Source of the DNA: Runella rosea
GTDB taxonomy: Bacteria; Bacteroidota; Bacteroidia; Cytophagales; Spirosomataceae
Direction: 5' to 3'
Length of the DNA: 64,000 nt
Assembly (NCBI RefSeq): GCF_003325355.1
Contig: NZ_CP030850.1
Coordinates: 5,139,501-5,203,500, forward strand
Shown here: piece by piece, positions 59,613-64,000 of the stretch
How the letters are laid out: every line of letters begins with the position of its first letter
Numbering within the stretch: position 1 is the stretch's first letter
Notes under the pieces: generated by a model
What the model saw: the letters and a program-made list of their open reading frames with translations, nothing else
What the model was told of the DNA's origin: nothing
Database searches by the model: none
Translations under genes and position numbers: made by a program

Positions 59613-61157
59613 TTATTGTTTAATCGCTACGGGTTTTGTATAGAAGAAATCGGGGCGAATATTGAGCATCAAATAGGCCCAATTGGCACTGTGTTTGGCT
59701 TTGTCCATCGTTCCCAATTTTGCATATTCGAGGCTATTGGAGCCTTGTAGATAGCAATAGCCTAATTCTATGTTAGTGAACTTGTTGAGGTTGTAGTTAA
59801 TGATAAAATCAAATTCGTTGCCCAGCTGACGACTGATTTTGCCTCCTGCGGCGTCCAAGACGTTTTTCATGTCATTGGCCAAGGCAAAATTGTGAATATC
59901 GAAGGTGAAGTATAAGTTAGGATTAGCCACGTACTTTGTCTTGAAAAAAGCATTTCCTAAACCACCAGCGGGTGCGCCAGTACCTACGTAGAAATAATCC
60001 ATGTAGCCCCAGTGTTTGTGCGGAGTGCCGTACAGCGGGTCAAACCGGTGATCTTTGCCATCGGGCGAAATGGTGTTGTTGCCCGAAAGGATTTCATAGC
60101 CTGGCCCAAAGGAGAATTTGCCTTTTTGAATCGAAACATTGGCCCCGTAGTGGTGCGCGCTCAGGCTTTGGCCGTCGCGATTTTTGCCGCCCTGCTTGTA
60201 AGCAAACGCCTGCCAAGCAATTTTACCTAATTTTGAAGAAGCATTTCCAATCAATCCCGTAAGCATGGCTCCGTAAGTAATGCGACTATTGACGCCCTCT
60301 ACGTCGTACCTGCGGCCATACACTACGCCGTTGGCGGTGCTACCGAGGCTGTCTATACGGTACTTCTGAAAATCGTCTTTGAAGAAGAGGCCCGAGAATT
60401 TTGTTTGTCCAAATTTACGGCTTACATAAAGCATTTGCATGGATTTGAACATTTGATTTTGGCCGTTGGTACTGAGTGGAGATGCCAACACGGGTGCGCC
60501 GCCCTTACCTGAAGTCGGAATAAAATCGGTCGGAATACTCACAAAAGCGCCTTTGGAATTGGCGACCGTGGTGGGTGCATTGCCCGCCGCGTAGAAAGTA
60601 CCCGCTCGGCCAAAGGCGTCGGAATTTTGGTTGAATGCTGCGCCCAAATCAATTTGCCAACCGTTTTTCATGGCTTTGAGCAGTGCCATGTCAAACCGCC
60701 GCCCTTGCTGGAGCCAGTCCAAATTGCCGAGCAAACGTACATCGTCATAGATTAACTCCTGACGTCCTATTTTAAGAGATAAGTTGTCGAATGCCTTGAA
60801 TTTGAGGGTGGTATCGGCGCTGTTGGCCAGAATGACTTCGGCCCAAGCTTCGTGTAAAAATAACTTTGAGCCATCGGTATTATTGATGGAAGCGGCGTCT
60901 TGGCCCCAGACCCTTACATCACGAACGTTTACACCAAACGTTAGTCGATCCCATTTGTAGCCAAAGATAAGGCTGGTGCGTTGGGAAGTGAAGGCCGCAG
61001 GCTTTGTACCTGTTTTGGCAAGATTGCCTACTCCATCTCTAATTTCAGTTCGTGTTCGGAGTTGACCTTGCAACGAAAGTTGCGCATGAGTAGTTTTGCT
61101 TAACGCAAAGATTAAAAGAACCGCGCCAAAGCACTTGACGTGTAATGGTTTTTTCAT
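59613..61157 (-). CDS. Outer-membrane porin of the alginate-export family
   Basis: A 514-residue protein with a signal peptide (about 1-25, ending KTTHAQ) and a body of amphipathic strands. SLQGQLRTRTEIRDG, SLKIGRQELIYDDVRLLGNLDWLQQGRRFD and the C-terminal YLMLNIRPDFFY are typical of alginate_exp-type barrels. It should form an outer-membrane channel. Its place at the head of the nrtABD genes suggests passage of nitrate or a partner ion rather than alginate. This is inference; the barrel type is well supported. It is followed by a strong hairpin and preceded by a 512-bp AT-rich region. Confidence 0.83.
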   Translation of the reverse strand: MKKPLHVKCFGAVLLIFALSKTTHAQLSLQGQLRTRTEIRDGVGNLAKTGTKPAAFTSQRTSLIFGYKWDRLTFGVNVRDVRVWGQDAASINNTDGSKLFLHEAWAEVILANSADTTLKFKAFDNLSLKIGRQELIYDDVRLLGNLDWLQQGRRFDMALLKAMKNGWQIDLGAAFNQNSDAFGRAGTFYAAGNAPTTVANSKGAFVSIPTDFIPTSGKGGAPVLASPLSTNGQNQMFKSMQMLYVSRKFGQTKFSGLFFKDDFQKYRIDSLGSTANGVVYGRRYDVEGVNSRITYGAMLTGLIGNASSKLGKIAWQAFAYKQGGKNRDGQSLSAHHYGANVSIQKGKFSFGPGYEILSGNNTISPDGKDHRFDPLYGTPHKHWGYMDYFYVGTGAPAGGLGNAFFKTKYVANPNLYFTFDIHNFALANDMKNVLDAAGGKISRQLGNEFDFIINYNLNKFTNIELGYCYLQGSNSLEYAKLGTMDKAKHSANWAYLMLNIRPDFFYTKPVAIKQ

Positions 61158-61669
61158 AAATTTGTAATGTTTTAAGTTAATCCCTAATTTAAAACTGCTA
61201 ATAGCCCCGTCAGAACCGCCATTCTGCGGGGTTTTTCTTTTTCCTTACCAACGAGCGTCCGCCAACGCTGCTGTAAGTTTACGTAAGAGCTACCGATGTT
61301 TATGAGGTGGGAATGAATGTGTTTCTTTGAAAAGTACTATTTAAAAAAGAGGTGATTCTATAAAGGTAAATTCTTGTAAAAAACTTAATCAAAAAATATA
61401 GTTCTTTAAAAAAACATTATTAGAAAAGTTTATACATTTACTTTTGATTTTTATCAGAATAATATTTGTCTTTCTTACCTGCTTAATAATTTTACTTAAA
61501 GGTATATTGAAAATGAACTTTCTCCAAATATTACATTCATTTTTTAGATGAAAATATGAAAGTTCTTTATTTTTTATAAAAGTTTCTTTTAAAAAGTACT
61601 ATTTTTAAGTTTAAAAGTTGAAAAAATTGAAATTTTAGTTTTTTTAAACTAAGTAATTTTTAAGTAATT
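61158..61669. other. AT-rich divergent region porin/TrpD2-like
   Basis: 512 bp with no gene. It contains the hairpin at 61204-61243, a 13-bp direct repeat AAAAGTACTATTT (about 61331 and 61593) and long A/T tracts. No full TAnnTTTG promoter could be placed for either flanking gene. Confidence 0.5.
61204..61243 (+). terminator. Terminator-shaped hairpin in the porin leader, plus-strand orientation
   Basis: CCCCG-t-CAGAA (61205-61215) pairs with TTCTG-CGGGG (61222-61231), 10 bp with one bulge and a 6-base loop, followed by TTTTTCTTTTT on the plus strand. No plus-strand gene precedes it. On the minus strand it lies in the 5' leader of the porin gene, 47 bp before the ATG. Confidence 0.6.
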
Positions 61670-62944
61670 GTGACAGATCTTAATTTCGCTATAAAATACA
61701 ATTTGAATACTGCGCTGGCCAAAGGAATTAAGCAGGCGGGTATTGGCAAGCATGGTAGCAAGCCACTCTCTTCAGAGTTGGTGGAAGAGTGTTTGCAGGA
61801 ATTGCACGGTGGTCAGTCTAATGACCTACAGAAAGGAGCGTTTTTTGGCGCCTTGATGATGAAAGGCCCCACTGAGGCAGAACTCAAACTGGAAGCATAC
61901 ATTGGCAAGCACGCCTTTGCTAACCCCGTTTTTTTTCTCAATAAGCTGTGTCCTGATTTACCCCAGCACCTCTTTCCGATTGGCGTAAAGTTGTTGAACG
62001 GAAAATCGTTGCAGGTATCGGAGGCACATCAGTTGGGTGACTTCCTGATGTCTGATGAACTGTGTGAAACTTTTCGGGGGATGGCAGTCAGCATTTTGCG
62101 GGTGCGTTATGAAACAAATGACGAATACCAAGGCTTGCACAATGCCGTCATGAGTACGTATGCTCCGGGTTTTCAGCGGCACGTCAAAACGAAGTTTCCG
62201 ATTGTTCAATTGGCGGAGCCTTTCGATGGTGTAGAGCATTCTTATATGATTACGCCTTTGCTAGCGTATTTTTTTCAAGAACGAAATTACAATGCCGTCA
62301 CGGCCATCGGACGCTCTTCTGGGCCGAAGTATACTTTCAATTCCCACGATCTATATCTTTATTTGGGCAGTTGGCTGCTGGCCGATAATCATGAGTTGTT
62401 GGAAATGAATCCGACGTTTGGGTGGGTGCTTGACCAAAAAGCATTATCTCCCCCGTTGGACAAGTGGGTGGAGCGCCGCCGGACCACCATCAAGCGTCCG
62501 TTTTTGGCCACCCTCGAAAAAGTCTTAAATCCTTGCGGAGCCCGTATTTTAGTGACGTCGGTATTTCATATTACGTATCAGATGAAGATGGCGGAGTTGG
62601 CCCTGATGGCAGGATTTGATGGGGTAATGGTGCTGAAACGTGGGCTAGAAGGCAGCCTTGCGCCTGCTACTTCCAAAGCAAGCGGGTTGCTGTGTGCGGT
62701 ACGTAATTCAAACGGTCACTTATTTTTTACTCGTTTGGAGCATGATTTTCCCGCGTTTGAACAATTCCGCACAGAAACCGACGACGAAATAGCATCGCCT
62801 ACGGCCGAAATAAATGCTGCTTTGATTCGAAAATACTTGCACAACGGGCGTACTGATTACGCCGATTTTGATAACCGGGTAAACTTCGCCAAAGCCCTGT
62901 ATATGCGTGGCTTAGATTGGATTGAAAGCCAGATTGGGTATTGA
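61670..62944 (+). CDS. TrpD2/YbiB-like glycosyltransferase family 3 protein
   Basis: A 424-residue protein with an N-terminal helical domain (about 10-85; LHGGQSNDLQKGAFFGALMMKG) and a nucleoside-phosphorylase-like C-terminal domain, the layout of anthranilate phosphoribosyltransferase. The TrpD glycine loop is not recognisable, so it fits the TrpD2/YbiB branch, where E. coli YbiB binds DNA rather than making tryptophan. No trp gene is nearby. The start codon is GTG at 61670 and no ATG is available upstream. It is divergent from the nitrate porin, and a 13-bp hairpin follows. Confidence 0.72.
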   Translation: MTDLNFAIKYNLNTALAKGIKQAGIGKHGSKPLSSELVEECLQELHGGQSNDLQKGAFFGALMMKGPTEAELKLEAYIGKHAFANPVFFLNKLCPDLPQHLFPIGVKLLNGKSLQVSEAHQLGDFLMSDELCETFRGMAVSILRVRYETNDEYQGLHNAVMSTYAPGFQRHVKTKFPIVQLAEPFDGVEHSYMITPLLAYFFQERNYNAVTAIGRSSGPKYTFNSHDLYLYLGSWLLADNHELLEMNPTFGWVLDQKALSPPLDKWVERRRTTIKRPFLATLEKVLNPCGARILVTSVFHITYQMKMAELALMAGFDGVMVLKRGLEGSLAPATSKASGLLCAVRNSNGHLFFTRLEHDFPAFEQFRTETDDEIASPTAEINAALIRKYLHNGRTDYADFDNRVNFAKALYMRGLDWIESQIGY

Positions 62945-62948
62945 TGGG

Positions 62949-62990
62949 GTAGACATTGGACAATTGATTAGCTCAGCGTCCAATGTCTAC
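62949..62990. terminator. Bidirectional terminator between TrpD2-like gene and mnmA
   Basis: GTAGACATTGGAC (62949-62961) pairs perfectly with GTCCAATGTCTAC (62978-62990) around a 16-base loop, followed by TATTTATTTTCTTCTTTTT. It lies between convergent genes. Confidence 0.82.
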
Positions 62991-63013
62991 TATTTATTTT
63001 CTTCTTTTTCAAT

Positions 63014-64000
63014 TTACTGCCGAAAGCTCTTGCTGATCCAGCCGCCGCCTACCACGTCGTCGCCTTCGTAGAAAACGGCCGCTTGCCCAGGAGCAATGGC
63101 GCTGACCGGGTCATGAAACAATACCTGAATGCGGTCGTCGCTTTCCTGTATAATTGTGGCGGGGGTCCCTTCGTGCTTGTACCGGACTTTGGTCACGGTC
63201 TCTAGCGGCCCTTCGATACGGGCGTATTTTTGAAGATTAAGTTTTGAGACGTACATGCCGTCGCGTTCGAGGTCTTTGTCAATGCCCAAAACCACTTCAT
63301 TGGTATCCTTGCGGATTTCGGTCACAAATACGGGATAGCCCAGCGCAATGCCCAAGCCTTTGCGTTGGCCGATGGTATAAAAAGGATATCCTTCGTGTTT
63401 GCCCACGACCGTGCCGTCTTGCATCACATAATTGCCGCCCATTACTTGGCTTTCAAGCTCAGGCATACGACGTTTAAGAAACCCCCGGTAATCGTTATCG
63501 GGCACGAAACAGATTTCGTAGCTTTCTGATTTATTGACCAAATCCATGAACCCGCGCTCTTTGGCCATCTCCCTAATTTCGGTTTTGCGCAAGTGTCCGA
63601 GCGGAAGTTTGGTCCGCGACAGGCTTTCCTGCGACACACCCCACAATACATAACTTTGGTCTTTCCACGTATCCACTCCTTTAGACACAATGAACCGGTC
63701 GTTTTCTTGACGCATATTGGCGTAGTGACCCGTGGCAATAAATTCACAATCGAGGCGGTCGGCGCGGCGCAATAGTGCGTCCCATTTGATGTGGGTATTG
63801 CACAAAACGCAAGGGTTAGGTGTGCGGCCTTCGAGGTACTCTCCCGTAAAATGGTCGATGACGTAATCGCCAAATTCCGTCCTGATGTCTAATATGTAAT
63901 GAGGGAAGCCCAGTTCGACGGCCACGGTACGGGCGTCGTTGATGGAATCAAGGGAGCAGCAGCCTGTTTCTTTTTTTGAGCCGCCACTGCCGGCATAATC
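63014..64000 (-). CDS. mnmA: tRNA-specific 2-thiouridylase MnmA (N-terminus beyond window)
   Basis: Adds sulphur to U34 of Glu, Gln and Lys tRNAs. The frame is open to the right edge and reads 328 residues of the protein; the N-terminal PP-loop (SGGVDSS region) lies outside the window. Visible landmarks are GSGGSKKETGCCSLDSIND, GRTPNPCVLCNTHIKW (catalytic Cys), FIATGHYA, SESYEICFVPDNDYRGFL (second Cys, persulphide carrier), YTIGQRKGLGIA and the C-terminal VLFHDPVSAIAPGQAAVFY. A GTG at 63925 could look like a start but is internal, since the conserved CCSLD motif lies upstream of it. Confidence 0.95.
   Translation of the reverse strand, partial: DYAGSGGSKKETGCCSLDSINDARTVAVELGFPHYILDIRTEFGDYVIDHFTGEYLEGRTPNPCVLCNTHIKWDALLRRADRLDCEFIATGHYANMRQENDRFIVSKGVDTWKDQSYVLWGVSQESLSRTKLPLGHLRKTEIREMAKERGFMDLVNKSESYEICFVPDNDYRGFLKRRMPELESQVMGGNYVMQDGTVVGKHEGYPFYTIGQRKGLGIALGYPVFVTEIRKDTNEVVLGIDKDLERDGMYVSKLNLQKYARIEGPLETVTKVRYKHEGTPATIIQESDDRIQVLFHDPVSAIAPGQAAVFYEGDDVVGGGWISKSFRQ

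Noticed and set aside
63014-63925. mnmA starting at GTG 63925
   Set aside because: The frame is open to the window edge and conserved MnmA residues (CCSLD) lie upstream of this GTG.

Overview
The window looks like a chromosomal segment of a Bacteroidota, most likely a Cytophagales bacterium of the Spirosomaceae type (Runella/Dyadobacter-like; inference from gene content, no database was searched). The signs are a type IX secretion gene pair (porU-porV), several promoters of the Bacteroidota form TTTG-N19-TAnnTTTG, few Shine-Dalgarno sequences, Tat-exported Gfo/Idh/MocA oxidoreductases, and a long plant-polysaccharide locus. No rRNA, tRNA, CRISPR array or insertion sequence was recognised. Both window edges cut genes (an RluA-type pseudouridine synthase on the left, mnmA on the right).

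Layout. 1-15 kb is mostly housekeeping: panB; a co-oriented envelope cluster (TPR protein, DUF4292 lipoprotein, EnvC-like murein hydrolase activator); exodeoxyribonuclease III; a nucleoside permease; a DUF2905 membrane protein with a textbook promoter; a fused dehydrogenase; a cation/proton antiporter; a DegP protease; ruvX; def and a DnaQ-like exonuclease. 15.3-19.3 kb holds a molybdenum hydroxylase pair (IorAB-like) and a TetR-epimerase unit. An identical 19-bp operator lies before each unit, and before tetR it abuts a perfect promoter. 19.4-22.8 kb is a patch of small lipoproteins, a GH5 glycosidase and a low-GC orphan gene flanked by inverted repeats.

22.8-37 kb is a glucuronoxylan-type locus on the minus strand: cupin, CE15 glucuronoyl esterase, jelly-roll protein, TlpA-like thioredoxin, SDR, GH67 alpha-glucuronidase, mannonate dehydratase UxuA, DUF6807 protein and two Tat-exported Gfo/Idh/MocA proteins. 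It diverges from a LacI-family regulator that carries an InsA-like zinc ribbon at its N-terminus. A perfect 14-bp LacI-type palindrome lies between the two. The pathway implied is release of (4-O-methyl)glucuronate from xylan, then conversion through fructuronate and mannonate to 2-keto-3-deoxygluconate; the isomerase UxaC is not in the window.

37-48.8 kb has an NFACT/RqcH-like protein, ClpP, a small basic-tailed protein, a SprT-like metalloprotease, porU-porV, lipoproteins and a LuxE-like acyl-protein synthetase. 48.8-61.2 kb is a nitrate assimilation region on the minus strand: a porin, an NrtABD importer, a NarK-type transporter, an unusual single-chain nitrate reductase (Mo catalytic domain + NirB-like FAD/NAD reductase + BFD 2Fe-2S tail), a nucleotidyltransferase-fold protein and a rubredoxin-tailed protein resembling a sirohaem reductase that has lost its cofactor cysteines. 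A TrpD2/YbiB-like protein and mnmA close the window. Many gene ends carry long, near-perfect hairpins, each with its own stem sequence.
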